NCBI RefSeq assembly: GCF_003952165.1
Contig: NZ_RXFT01000016.1
Coordinates: forward strand, 85,643 to 149,642
From: Variovorax guangxiensis
Lineage (GTDB): Bacteria; Pseudomonadota; Gammaproteobacteria; Burkholderiales; Burkholderiaceae_C
Reading direction: 5' to 3'
DNA length: 64,000 bases
Made by a program: the position numbers and the translations under genes
In this document: piece by piece, positions 36,678 through 44,631 of the stretch
Layout of the letters: each line of letters opens with the position of its first letter
Numbering within the stretch: the stretch's first letter is position 1
Notes under the pieces: model-generated
Database searches by the model: none
Told to the model about the DNA's origin: nothing
The model's input: only the letters and a program-made list of their open reading frames with translations

Positions 36678-36980
36678 ATGACCGTTCTGGGGAGACGCCT
36701 CAAACAGGCGAGGCAGTTGGCCGGCTTGTCACAAGAACAAGTTGGCATTGAAGCCGACCTTGATCCGATGTCTGCCAGCACGCGAATGAATCGCTACGAG
36801 TTGGGCAAGCGAGCGCCTGCGTATGAGTTGGTGGAAAGGTTTGCGAAAGTGCTTGGCGTCCCGACTGCATATTTCTATGCGGTAGCCGATGACGAGGCTC
36901 AGCTCCTGCTTGCGTTCAGCAAGCTACCGAAAACCAAGAGATCACAAGCGGTCGAGTACGTCGTTGGCTTGAGCAAGTAG
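36678..36980 (+). CDS. XRE-family helix-turn-helix regulator
   Basis: 100 residues. Helix-turn-helix of the Cro/CI type at about 5-63 (RRLKQARQLAGLSQEQVG, then NRYELGKRAPAYE, then FAKVLGVPTAYFY), with a short C-terminal helix for dimerisation. No Shine-Dalgarno sequence is visible; the start codon directly follows a palindrome. Likely autoregulator and repressor of the divergent lipoprotein gene. Confidence 0.85.
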   Translation: MTVLGRRLKQARQLAGLSQEQVGIEADLDPMSASTRMNRYELGKRAPAYELVERFAKVLGVPTAYFYAVADDEAQLLLAFSKLPKTKRSQAVEYVVGLSK

Positions 36981-37009
36981 ATGCCGCATCAAGCACGGCG
37001 AGGTTTATC

Positions 37010-37381
37010 TCAGTACTCCTCGGGCAGTAGCAACGTCGTGACGGTGCGATTTGCCTCAGTGATCAACCAAATGCGGTTGTCGTCCTCGTCCACTTGCGCT
37101 AATGTCTGCTCCTTCTTTGCGGCGTCTTTGCCCAACCTCTTGAGCGGCAGTCGATAGACCGACAGCACGCGATTGCCGTGCACGAGAGCGTCTTCGTTGG
37201 TCTGCGCATCCTCGGCACAGCATTCGCCCCAGTCGCCTGAGACGTGGAGCGCCAGCAGGGCAAGCGGATGGCTGTTCGTGCGGTGCATGAGTTCGAGAGC
37301 ACCCGGGGTGGCAACGACGCGGCCGAGTTCGAAGCGTGGCGCGCCGTCGCGCTTGGTATGGCCGGAGGGAAGTTTTTTCAT
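37010..37381 (-). CDS. Small conserved ICE/plasmid-type protein of unknown function
   Basis: 123 residues. The pattern FELGRVVATPGALEL, HVSGDWGECC-EDAQTNEDAL, NRVLSVYRL and IWLITEANRTVTTLLLPEEY is one I recognise from plasmids and integrative elements, where it is often loosely labelled plasmid-related or type I restriction subunit M. It contains no methyltransferase motif, so that label is not supported. The gene has a 200-base leader with an intrinsic terminator (see 37467-37600). It is the last gene of the accessory region before tRNA-Ser. Confidence 0.7.
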   Translation of the reverse strand: MKKLPSGHTKRDGAPRFELGRVVATPGALELMHRTNSHPLALLALHVSGDWGECCAEDAQTNEDALVHGNRVLSVYRLPLKRLGKDAAKKEQTLAQVDEDDNRIWLITEANRTVTTLLLPEEY

Positions 37382-37466
37382 GATTGATTGCTCAAAATGA
37401 AACGCCCATGCGGCAGCGCGCCTAGGCCTGTGGAGGCAAGGCGTGCTGACGGAGGACGAGGGGTTG

Positions 37467-37600
37467 GAAAAGAAAAACAGCCGCAGCGGCTACCGGGTGG
37501 TCCGGCTCCTACTGCGGCTGCGGGGGCTTACACACGGGCATGGTCCTGCCTAGCTTGCGCCCAGCAGGTTTCTACCCGCCGGTATATTGTAGCACAAAAA
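37467..37600 (-). ncRNA. Candidate small RNA or attenuated leader upstream of the 123-residue gene
   Basis: On the minus strand a good -10 box TACAAT (37586-37591) is followed, about 70 bases later, by an intrinsic terminator: arms CTGCGGCTG/CAGCCGCAG (37512-37520 and 37478-37486) and then TTTTTCTTTT (37477-37468). A further hairpin with CCTGC/GCAGG arms lies between them. This predicts an RNA of about 110 bases ending before the coding region, or readthrough control of the gene at 37381. The -35 box is weak. The rest of 37601-37930 holds no gene that I can support. Confidence 0.45.
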
Positions 37601-37930
37601 CAACACATTGCCAGCGAGGCGACTCCCCTTCGCTGGACGGGAAAACGCTGTTTTTTGACGGTTTTGGGCGCGCTGCGTAGGGGTGCCCAAGCAGCCCGGC
37701 GGCGAGGCCCAAACGGGCCTAACGGCCCCTCGGAGGGCACGCCCCAAGGGCAACAACCACGCGCCCCACCAAGCCCCAAAACCACCAGCCAACCGCAACC
37801 ACATGTGCCGCGCGCCCAGGACAAACCAAAACATGGGCAAAACCATGGCATGCGGCCCATTGGCCCGCGCTGCAAGCCCAGCGCCCAGCAAAAAGCCTCT
37901 GTGGCAGGGGCTGTTACAGGGGCTCGAGTT

Positions 37931-38018
37931 TGGCGGAGAGTGTGAGATTCGAACTCACGGACGCTTTCACGTCGGCAGTTTTCAAGACTGCTGGTTTAAA
38001 CCACTCACCCAACTCTCC
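37931..38018 (-). tRNA. tRNA-Ser(UGA), edge of the accessory region
   Basis: 88 bases with encoded CCA (37931-37933). The acceptor stem GGAGAGT pairs with ACTCTCC; the anticodon loop CTTGAAA gives anticodon TGA; the long variable arm and TTCGAAT T-loop are typical of serine tRNAs. Its 3' end points at the accessory region, which begins at once on that side. Class II tRNA 3' ends are common integration sites. Confidence 0.93.
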
Positions 38019-38050
38019 GGAGCCGGCGATTTTATGCCGACCGTGGCGTC

Positions 38051-39313
38051 CTACTCCTCGTCGGGCAGGAACATGGCCTGCAGGTCGCTCAGGAAGTCGA
38101 GGCCGCGCTCGGTCGGCCATACGCGGAACAGGTCTCGGGCAATGAGGCCCTTGCGCTCGGCCTCTTCGAGGCCGCGCTGGATCGACGTCATCGCCAGCCC
38201 GGTGCGTTCGCTGAACTGCGGCAGCGTGAAGCCCTGTTTCAGCCGCAGCGCATTCAGCATGAATTCGAACGGCAGGTCTGCCAGCGCCACTTCGTCGCTC
38301 TGCGACACGGCGGCGCCGGCGCGTGCGTTATCCATATACAGGCGCGGTTCGCGAAAACGCACCTGCCGCACGATGCGGTGCGCGAAGCTCAGCTTGCTGT
38401 GCGCGCCGGCGCCGATGCCGAGGTAGTCGCCGAATTGCCAGTAGTTGAGGTTGTGCGCGCACTGGTGCCCCTCGCGTGCATAGGCCGAGATCTCGTAGCG
38501 CGACATGCCGCTGGCACTGGTGCGCTCGGTGATGCGGTCGAGCATGGCGTAGGCGATGTCGTCCTCGGGCAGGGCCGGCGGGAACTTGGCGAACCAGGTG
38601 TTGGGCTCGATGGTCAGGTGGTAGACCGAAATGTGCGGCGGAGCGAGCGCCAGCGCCTGCGAGAGGTCGGCCTCGAGGCCTTCCAGGGTCTGGCCCGGCA
38701 GGGCGTACATCAGGTCTAGGTTGAAGGTGTCGAAGGTGCTCGCTGCCTCTTCGAGGGCGGCAATGGCCTGCGCGCGGTCGTGCACGCGGCCCAGCGCCTT
38801 CAGGTGCTCGTCGTTGAAGCTCTGCACGCCCACCGACAGGCGCGTGACGCCGGCCGAGCGGTACGCGCGGAAGCGGTTGCGCTCGAAGGTGCCGGGGTTG
38901 GCTTCGAGCGTGATCTCGCAATCGGGCGTGAGCTTCAGGCGTGCGCGCACGTCGCTCAGCAGGCGGTCGATGGCCTGCGGCGAGAACAGGCTGGGCGTGC
39001 CGCCGCCGATGAAGATGGTGTGGACGCTGCGGCCCCAGATGAGCGGCAAGGCGGCATCGAGGTCCGCCACCAGCGCGTCGATGTAGGCGGCTTCGGGAAT
39101 GCCGTCGATGTCGGCCTCGCTGGCGGCGCGCCATTCGTGCGAATTGAAGTCGCAGTACGGGCACTTGCGCAGGCACCACGGCAGGTGGATGTAGAGCGAC
39201 AGCGGCGGCAGCGCGCTGAGCTGCAGCGGGCCTGGGCGCATCCAGTGCAGGACGTCGTTGGCGTGCTGCGCGCCGGCGGGCTGCGCCGGCTGAATCGGGA
39301 AGGTGGTAGCCAT
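38051..39313 (-). CDS. hemW: Radical SAM family heme chaperone HemW
   Basis: 420 residues. Radical SAM enzyme-like protein that delivers heme to respiratory proteins (formerly taken for oxygen-independent coproporphyrinogen oxidase). The cluster motif CLRKCPYCDFNSH (CxxxCxxC) lies at about 47-59, followed by FIGGGTPS and YEISAYAREGHQCAHNLNYW. HemW has the extra Cys after the cluster seen here (C-x-x-C-D-F form) and lacks the HemN N-terminal extension. Followed by rdgB after 14 bases. Confidence 0.92.
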   Translation of the reverse strand: MATTFPIQPAQPAGAQHANDVLHWMRPGPLQLSALPPLSLYIHLPWCLRKCPYCDFNSHEWRAASEADIDGIPEAAYIDALVADLDAALPLIWGRSVHTIFIGGGTPSLFSPQAIDRLLSDVRARLKLTPDCEITLEANPGTFERNRFRAYRSAGVTRLSVGVQSFNDEHLKALGRVHDRAQAIAALEEAASTFDTFNLDLMYALPGQTLEGLEADLSQALALAPPHISVYHLTIEPNTWFAKFPPALPEDDIAYAMLDRITERTSASGMSRYEISAYAREGHQCAHNLNYWQFGDYLGIGAGAHSKLSFAHRIVRQVRFREPRLYMDNARAGAAVSQSDEVALADLPFEFMLNALRLKQGFTLPQFSERTGLAMTSIQRGLEEAERKGLIARDLFRVWPTERGLDFLSDLQAMFLPDEE

Positions 39314-39327
39314 CTATCGACCGCCGG

Positions 39328-39927
39328 TCAGAACCAGCGCTCGCGCATCAGCACCAGCATGGCCTGTGCCGCGCGGCCGCGGTGGCTGTTAGCGTTCTTC
39401 ACCTCGGGCGTCAGCTGCGCGAAGGTCTTGCCGAAGGACGGCAGGTACATGACGGGGTCGAAGCCGAAGCCGTTGTCGCCGATGGGCGCGGGCGCGATCT
39501 CGCCGACCACGCGGCCTACGGCGATGAGCGGCTCGGGGTCGTCGTGGCTGCGCAGCGCGACCAGCGTGCTGACGAGCGCGGCGCGGCGGTTGGCGACGCC
39601 GTCGAGCTGCTCGAGCAGGGCCTTCACGTTGTTGGCGTCGCCCTTGGCGTAGCCGAACTGCGTGGCGTAGTAGGCGGTGTCGACGCCCGGCAGGCCGCCG
39701 AAGGCATCGACGCACAGGCCGGCGTCGTCGGCGATGGCCGGCAGGCCGGTGGCGGCGCTGGCATGGCGCGCCTTGGTCAGCGCGTTCTCGACGAAGGTAC
39801 GGAAGGGTTCTTCGGCCTCGCTCACCCCCAGCGCCGACTGCGGCACGAGGGTGACGGCGAGCTCCGCGAACAGTTGCTGGAGTTCGGCGAGCTTGCCCGC
39901 GTTGTTGGAAGCCAGAACCAGTTTCAT
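39328..39927 (-). CDS. rdgB: XTP/dITP diphosphatase (RdgB/HAM1)
   Basis: 199 residues, usual length. Hydrolyses deaminated purine triphosphates (XTP, dITP) to keep them out of nucleic acids. Motifs: LVLASNNAGKLAE at the start, ADDAGLCVDAFGGLPGV, and the end SHRGRAAQAM. Sits between rph and hemW, a common pairing with RNase PH. Confidence 0.95.
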   Translation of the reverse strand: MKLVLASNNAGKLAELQQLFAELAVTLVPQSALGVSEAEEPFRTFVENALTKARHASAATGLPAIADDAGLCVDAFGGLPGVDTAYYATQFGYAKGDANNVKALLEQLDGVANRRAALVSTLVALRSHDDPEPLIAVGRVVGEIAPAPIGDNGFGFDPVMYLPSFGKTFAQLTPEVKNANSHRGRAAQAMLVLMRERWF

Positions 39928-39946
39928 GAATTCGCCAGTGGATGCG

Positions 39947-40678
39947 TCAGTTGGAAAGCAGTGCCTGCTTCTGCAGTTCCACGAGTTCGCCGATGCCCTT
40001 CTCGGCCAGGCCGAGCAGGATGTTCATTTCTTCGCGCGTGAAGGCCACGCCTTCGGCCGTGCCCTGCACTTCGACGAAATGGCCGGCGCCCGTCATGACG
40101 ACGTTCATGTCGGTGTCGCAGGCCGAGTCTTCGGTGTATTCCAGGTCGAGCAGCGGCGTACCGCCGACGATGCCGACCGAGATGGCCGCCACGTGCCCCT
40201 TGATGGGCGATGCGGCAATGGCGCCCGAGGCCAGCAGCTTGTTGACGGCGTCCTGCGCGGCGACGAAGGCGCCGGTGATGGCCGCGGTGCGCGTGCCGCC
40301 GTCGGCCTGCAGCACGTCGCAGTCGAGGTGGATGGTGCGTTCGCCGAGCGCGGCGAGATCGAACACGGCGCGCATCGAGCGGCCGATGAGGCGCTGGATT
40401 TCCTGCGTGCGGCCGGTCTGCTTGCCCTTGGCGGCCTCGCGGCTGCTGCGGGTGTGGGTGGCGCGCGGCAGCATGCCGTATTCGGCCGTGACCCAGCCTT
40501 CGCCGCTGCCCTTCTTGTGCGGCGGCACTTTTTCCTCGACGGAGGCGGTGCACAGCACGCGGGTCTGGCCGAACTCGATGAGCACGGAGCCTTCGGCGTG
40601 GATGGTGAAACCGCGGGTGATGCGCACCGGGCGCAGCTGGTCGGCGGCGCGGCCGCCGCTTCGTGTGAAAGCAGTCAT
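39947..40678 (-). CDS. rph: Ribonuclease PH
   Basis: 243 residues from ATG 40678, the family's usual length. A longer frame upstream overlaps the phosphatase gene and is not used. Phosphorolytic 3'-5' exoribonuclease that trims tRNA 3' ends. Motifs: RSGGRAADQLRPV, LCTASVEEKVP, the Arg-rich TGRTQEIQRLIGRS (phosphate binding) and CDVLQADGGTRTAAI. Confidence 0.95.
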   Translation of the reverse strand: MTAFTRSGGRAADQLRPVRITRGFTIHAEGSVLIEFGQTRVLCTASVEEKVPPHKKGSGEGWVTAEYGMLPRATHTRSSREAAKGKQTGRTQEIQRLIGRSMRAVFDLAALGERTIHLDCDVLQADGGTRTAAITGAFVAAQDAVNKLLASGAIAASPIKGHVAAISVGIVGGTPLLDLEYTEDSACDTDMNVVMTGAGHFVEVQGTAEGVAFTREEMNILLGLAEKGIGELVELQKQALLSN

Positions 40679-40716
40679 TGTTCGGGAACCGGAAAAGAAA
40701 AAAAAGAAGGCCGCGC

Positions 40717-41622
40717 TCAGGTCTTGCGCGCCGCCGATCTGCGGATGGCTTCGTTGATCTCGGCGATGGAGCGCTCGATGGCGTCCTCGTCGAGGTCGTC
40801 GATCTCGTTGTCGGAGGGCATGCCGGCCTGGATGGTCGAGGCGAAGACGCCGTCCTCGATGGTCTCGGTGGAAACTCCGCTGCGGTCGTCCGCGCTGTCG
40901 GGCATTTCCCATTCGAGCGCGATGAGCGTGACGTTGTCGCTGTGGGAGCCGCCCTTGCGCAGGGCCATCTCGGCGAGGTCGGGGGCAGCGTCGGACACGG
41001 GCTTGCCGGAGGAAAGCGTGTGCACGATGAGTTCGTCGTCGAGCACGCCCCAGACGCCGTCCGAGCACAGCATGATGCGGTCGCCGCGCTGCAGCTGCAG
41101 CGGCGCCGAAACGTCGAAGAGCGGCGTGGTCGGCGAGCCCAGGCAGGTCAGCAGCAGGTTGCGGTTGACGGGCATGTCGGAGCCGTGCGGCTTCGGGCGT
41201 TCGGCGTGCGAATGGTCGCGCGTGCGCACCAGCAGGCGGCCGTCGCGCACGACGTACAGGCGCGAATCGCCGCAATGCATCCAGGTGGCGGCGTTGTTCT
41301 GGAGCACGGCCGCCACGACGGTGGTGCGCGGCGTGTCGAGCATGGCCTTGTGGCTCGCGTAGCGCATGATCTGCTGATGCGCGGCCATGGCCGATTCAGC
41401 GAGGAAGGATTTCACGTCCTTCACCATCGGGCGCGCCTCGCGCTGGTAGAGCGCGGCAATGGTCTGCAGCGCGAGCTGCGCCGCCACTTCGCCTTCCGGG
41501 TGGCCTCCCATGCCGTCGGCCAGCACGAACAACCCCGATTCCCGCGTGTAGCAATAGCCCATGCGGTCTTCGTTCTTGAGACGCCCGCCCTTGCGGCTGA
41601 CCTGGAAGACGGAGAATTTCAT
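40717..41622 (-). CDS. PP2C-type serine/threonine phosphatase
   Basis: 301 residues. Metal-dependent phosphatase with ADGMGGHPEGEVAA, GDSRLYVVRDGRL, LCSDGVWGVLDD and SHSDNVTLIAL, the PP2C Asp/Gly motifs. It is 4 bases downstream of the kinase gene, a typical Stk/Stp pair that reverses kinase signalling. The C-terminal about 60 residues are acidic and not part of the catalytic domain. Confidence 0.92.
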   Translation of the reverse strand: MKFSVFQVSRKGGRLKNEDRMGYCYTRESGLFVLADGMGGHPEGEVAAQLALQTIAALYQREARPMVKDVKSFLAESAMAAHQQIMRYASHKAMLDTPRTTVVAAVLQNNAATWMHCGDSRLYVVRDGRLLVRTRDHSHAERPKPHGSDMPVNRNLLLTCLGSPTTPLFDVSAPLQLQRGDRIMLCSDGVWGVLDDELIVHTLSSGKPVSDAAPDLAEMALRKGGSHSDNVTLIALEWEMPDSADDRSGVSTETIEDGVFASTIQAGMPSDNEIDDLDEDAIERSIAEINEAIRRSAARKT

Positions 41623-41626
41623 GATG

Positions 41627-42634
41627 TCATGCAGGGCGCGTGGTCGGCGCGGCAGCCTTGGGCAGGGCCTTCTTGTCGAAGGAGCGGATGTTGTCGATCG
41701 ACAGGCGCACTTTCTCGCCCACGGTGAGCTTGGTGTAGCGCCGCTCGCCTTCGCGGCTGAGTTCCTTCTGCAGCGCGAAGACCGACTGCGGGCGCGACAG
41801 CGGGTCGAGCGACATGCACCACTCGACCACTTCGATCAGGTTGTCGGAGTACACGCCGCGCAGCCGCGAGAGCGACAGGCTGAGGCGGTCTTTTTCGATG
41901 CGCCGCGGCGCGTCGTTGGGCGGATAGCCCTGCATGCAGGCGTAGATGCAGGCGCCGATGGCGTAGATGTCGGTCCAGGGGCCCATGGACGAATCGCGCC
42001 GGTACATCTCGGGGGCGGCGAAGCCTGGGGTGTACATCGGGCGGATGAAGATGCCCTCCTTGCTGAGCACTTCGCGCGCGGCGCCGAAGTCGATGAGCAC
42101 GGCGCGGTCGTCGTCGGTGACGAAGATGTTGGCCGGCTTGATGTCCAGGTGCAGCATCTTGTACTGGTGGACGATGCGCAGGCCGCGCAGGATCTCGTCG
42201 AAGAGCGAACGGATGGTCGACTCGCGGAACACCTTCTGCTTCTTCAGGTCGCGCGCCGTGACCACGAAATCCTGCAGGGTCGCGCCCTCCAGGTAATTCA
42301 TGACCATGTAGACGGTCTCGTTCTCGCGGAAGAAATTGAGCACGCTGACCACCGACGCGTGCGAGATCTGCGCCAGCGAGCGCCCTTCCTCGAAGAAGCT
42401 CTTCAGGCCCAGCCGGTACAGCGACAGTTTCTCCGGCGGCACCTGTGGCGCAAGCTCGCCCGGACCCCGCGTGGCCAGTGACGACGGCAGATATTCCTTG
42501 ATGGCCACCTGCTGGCCGCTGGAATCGATGGCGAGGTAGACGACCCCGAAACCGCCCGCGGAAAGCCGGCGTACAACGCGGTAACCACCAATGACCGTAT
42601 CGGGCGGCAGGGGCGTAGGCTTGACCTTTGACAT
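41627..42634 (-). CDS. Serine/threonine protein kinase (Hanks type)
   Basis: 335 residues from ATG 42634 (a longer frame to 42700 is possible but unlike the family). Kinase motifs: glycine loop LSAGGFGVVYLA, VAIKEYLP (lysine), catalytic HLDIKPANIFV (HxD with K and N), DFGAA (DFG), and PEMYRRD (APE region). No membrane segment or extracellular domain, so it is soluble. Transcribed divergently from yicC and paired with the PP2C phosphatase. Confidence 0.92.
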   Translation of the reverse strand: MSKVKPTPLPPDTVIGGYRVVRRLSAGGFGVVYLAIDSSGQQVAIKEYLPSSLATRGPGELAPQVPPEKLSLYRLGLKSFFEEGRSLAQISHASVVSVLNFFRENETVYMVMNYLEGATLQDFVVTARDLKKQKVFRESTIRSLFDEILRGLRIVHQYKMLHLDIKPANIFVTDDDRAVLIDFGAAREVLSKEGIFIRPMYTPGFAAPEMYRRDSSMGPWTDIYAIGACIYACMQGYPPNDAPRRIEKDRLSLSLSRLRGVYSDNLIEVVEWCMSLDPLSRPQSVFALQKELSREGERRYTKLTVGEKVRLSIDNIRSFDKKALPKAAAPTTRPA

Positions 42635-42725
42635 AATCCGGGAGTTTCGCCCGAAGGCGATGGTGCGGCAAGCGAACGCCGTGCCGGCGCCTCGGCGCAT
42701 GCAAGCAAAACCACAGTGAGGCGCA

Positions 42726-43649
42726 ATGCCAGTTTACAGCATGACCGGCTACGCCAGCGGCCAGAACGGGCCCGCAGGCAGCCACTCCGAAGCCGAAGCA
42801 CGGCCTTCCGCCGCGGGCCGGCTCGGGGTTGAAATCCGCTCGGTCAACAGCCGCTTCCTCGATCTCACCTTCAAGCTGCCGGAAGAACTCCGCCAGCACG
42901 AAACCGCCCTGCGCGAACTGCTCACGGCCAAGCTCAAGCGCGGCAAGGTCGAAGTGCGCGCCGCCATCGAAAGCACCTCTTCCTCGGGCGTGGTCGAGCC
43001 CTCCGTCAAGCTGCTGCAGCGGCTCAATGGCGTGCAGGACAGCATCAAGGCATGGCTGCCGGGCGCACGCGAACTCAGCGTGGCCGACGTGCTGCGCCTG
43101 GCCGGCGGCGACAGCGCCACGCGCGGCGATTGGGGCCCCGACCTGCTCGACGTGACGGGCAAGGCGCTCGAAGGCCTGATCTCGGCCCGCCAGCGCGAAG
43201 GCGCCCGGCTGGCCAAGATGCTCGAAGCCCACCTCGCGCAACTGCGCACCCTGGTGCAGCAGGCCGGTCCGCTGGTTCCGCAGCTGGTCGAACAGCAACG
43301 CACCCGGTTCCTGGAGCGCTGGCAGGAAGCCATGGGCCTGAGCGCCGGAACGGGCGGCACGCCGCCCGAGGCTGCTCAAGACCGTGCACTGACCGAAGCG
43401 ACCGCGTTCGCCATCCGCATCGACGTGGCGGAAGAGCTCACCCGGCTGAACTCGCATCTCGACGAGATCGAGCGCCTGCTCAAGAAGGGCGGCGAGATCG
43501 GCAAGCGCCTCGACTTCCTGATCCAGGAGCTGCACCGCGAGGCCAACACCCTGGGCTCGAAGTCTGCGGCGCTGGAACTCACGCGCATCGGCGTGGACAT
43601 GAAGGTTCTGATCGAGCAGATGCGCGAGCAGGTCCAGAACATCGAATGA
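42726..43649 (+). CDS. yicC: YicC-family endoribonuclease
   Basis: 307 residues. Recently shown in E. coli relatives to be an RNA endonuclease. Typical start YSMTGYASG and EIRSVNSRFLDLTFKLP; the C-terminal DUF1732 part reads DVAEELTRLNSHLDE, DFLIQELHREANTLGSKS and EQMREQVQNIE. The stop codon overlaps ATG 43646, one of two candidate starts for gmk, consistent with coupling. Confidence 0.93.
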   Translation: MPVYSMTGYASGQNGPAGSHSEAEARPSAAGRLGVEIRSVNSRFLDLTFKLPEELRQHETALRELLTAKLKRGKVEVRAAIESTSSSGVVEPSVKLLQRLNGVQDSIKAWLPGARELSVADVLRLAGGDSATRGDWGPDLLDVTGKALEGLISARQREGARLAKMLEAHLAQLRTLVQQAGPLVPQLVEQQRTRFLERWQEAMGLSAGTGGTPPEAAQDRALTEATAFAIRIDVAEELTRLNSHLDEIERLLKKGGEIGKRLDFLIQELHREANTLGSKSAALELTRIGVDMKVLIEQMREQVQNIE

Positions 43650-43669
43650 CGACGAAGACGAGCGAGAGA

Positions 43670-44290
43670 ATGGACTACCCCGGCAATATCTTCGTGGTGG
43701 CGGCGCCCAGCGGCGCGGGCAAGTCGAGCCTGGTGAAGGCGCTGATGGAGCTCGATTCGGCGGTGCAGCCTTCGGTGTCGCACACGACCCGGTCGCCGCG
43801 CGGACAGGAAAAGCACGGCCGCGAATACTTTTTTGCCTCGCCGACGGAGTTCGACGCCATGATCGCGGCCGACGGCTTCGTGGAATGGGCCCATGTGCAC
43901 GGCCACCGCTACGGCACCTCGAAGAAGGCCGTCGAGGACCGCATCGCCCAGGGGGCCGACGTGATCCTGGAGATCGACTTCCAGGGCGCGTTGCAGATCC
44001 GCAAGACCTTCGCCAATGCGGTCATGATCTTCATCCTGCCGCCCAGCTGGGAAGAACTGCGCTCCCGGCTCGAACGGCGCGGTGAAGACAGCGCCTCGGT
44101 CATCGAATTGCGCCTGAAGAACGCCGCCGAAGAGATGGCCCAGGCCGGGCAATTCGACTTCGTTATAATCAACGAGTTATTTGAGCGGGCACTTTTCGAT
44201 CTCAAGGCGATCGTCCACGCTCAGCGGCTTCGGTATTCCGCACAACGCCGAGCGCGTGCCGACACCTTCGCCGCACTGAACATCCCCTGA
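43670..44290 (+). CDS. gmk: Guanylate kinase
   Basis: 206 residues from ATG 43670, matching the family (about 207). ATG 43646, overlapping the yicC stop, would add 8 residues. Converts GMP to GDP with ATP. Motifs: VVAAPSGAGKSSL (P-loop), SVSHTTRSPRGQE, HGREYFF and LEIDFQGALQI. Precedes rpoZ and spoT, the conserved (p)ppGpp/guanine nucleotide cluster. Confidence 0.95.
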   Translation: MDYPGNIFVVAAPSGAGKSSLVKALMELDSAVQPSVSHTTRSPRGQEKHGREYFFASPTEFDAMIAADGFVEWAHVHGHRYGTSKKAVEDRIAQGADVILEIDFQGALQIRKTFANAVMIFILPPSWEELRSRLERRGEDSASVIELRLKNAAEEMAQAGQFDFVIINELFERALFDLKAIVHAQRLRYSAQRRARADTFAALNIP

Positions 44291-44334
44291 TTTCCGAGCC
44301 CGCCGCTCACCAGACCGACCGAAAGATCCTCATC

Positions 44335-44538
44335 ATGGCCCGCATCACCGTCGAAGATTGTCTCGTCAACATTCCGAACCGCTTCCAGCTCGTCCTGGCC
44401 GCCACCTACCGTGCGCGCATGCTGAGCCAGGGCCACGCACCCAAGATCGAGAGCAAGAACAAGCCGGCAGTGACCGCCCTGCGCGAGATCGCCGAAGGCA
44501 AGATCGGCCTTGAAATGCTCAAGAAGGTGCCGGGCTGA
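44335..44538 (+). CDS. rpoZ: RNA polymerase omega subunit
   Basis: 67 residues. MARITVEDCL start, NRFQLVLAATYRAR and NKPAVTALREIAEGKI are the conserved omega motifs. Omega helps assemble RNA polymerase and forms part of a ppGpp site. Followed by an intrinsic terminator and then spoT. Confidence 0.96.
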   Translation: MARITVEDCLVNIPNRFQLVLAATYRARMLSQGHAPKIESKNKPAVTALREIAEGKIGLEMLKKVPG

Positions 44539-44563
44539 TCTGACGCAGCCCTGCAACGAAAAG

Positions 44564-44587
44564 GCACCGCAAAGCGGTGCTTTTTTT
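44564..44587 (+). terminator. Intrinsic terminator after rpoZ
   Basis: GCACCGC (44564-44570), loop AAA, GCGGTGC (44574-44580), then seven T. It separates gmk-rpoZ from spoT, which starts 45 bases later. Confidence 0.9.
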
Positions 44588-44631
44588 ATGTCCGGACGCG
44601 TGCACACATCGGTCACGCTAAAGTGGTAGGC

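Noticed and set aside
37388..37945. 185-codon frame near tRNA-Ser, possible integrase remnant
   Set aside because: Proline/arginine-rich with no recombinase motif; it overlaps the small-RNA region and the tRNA end.
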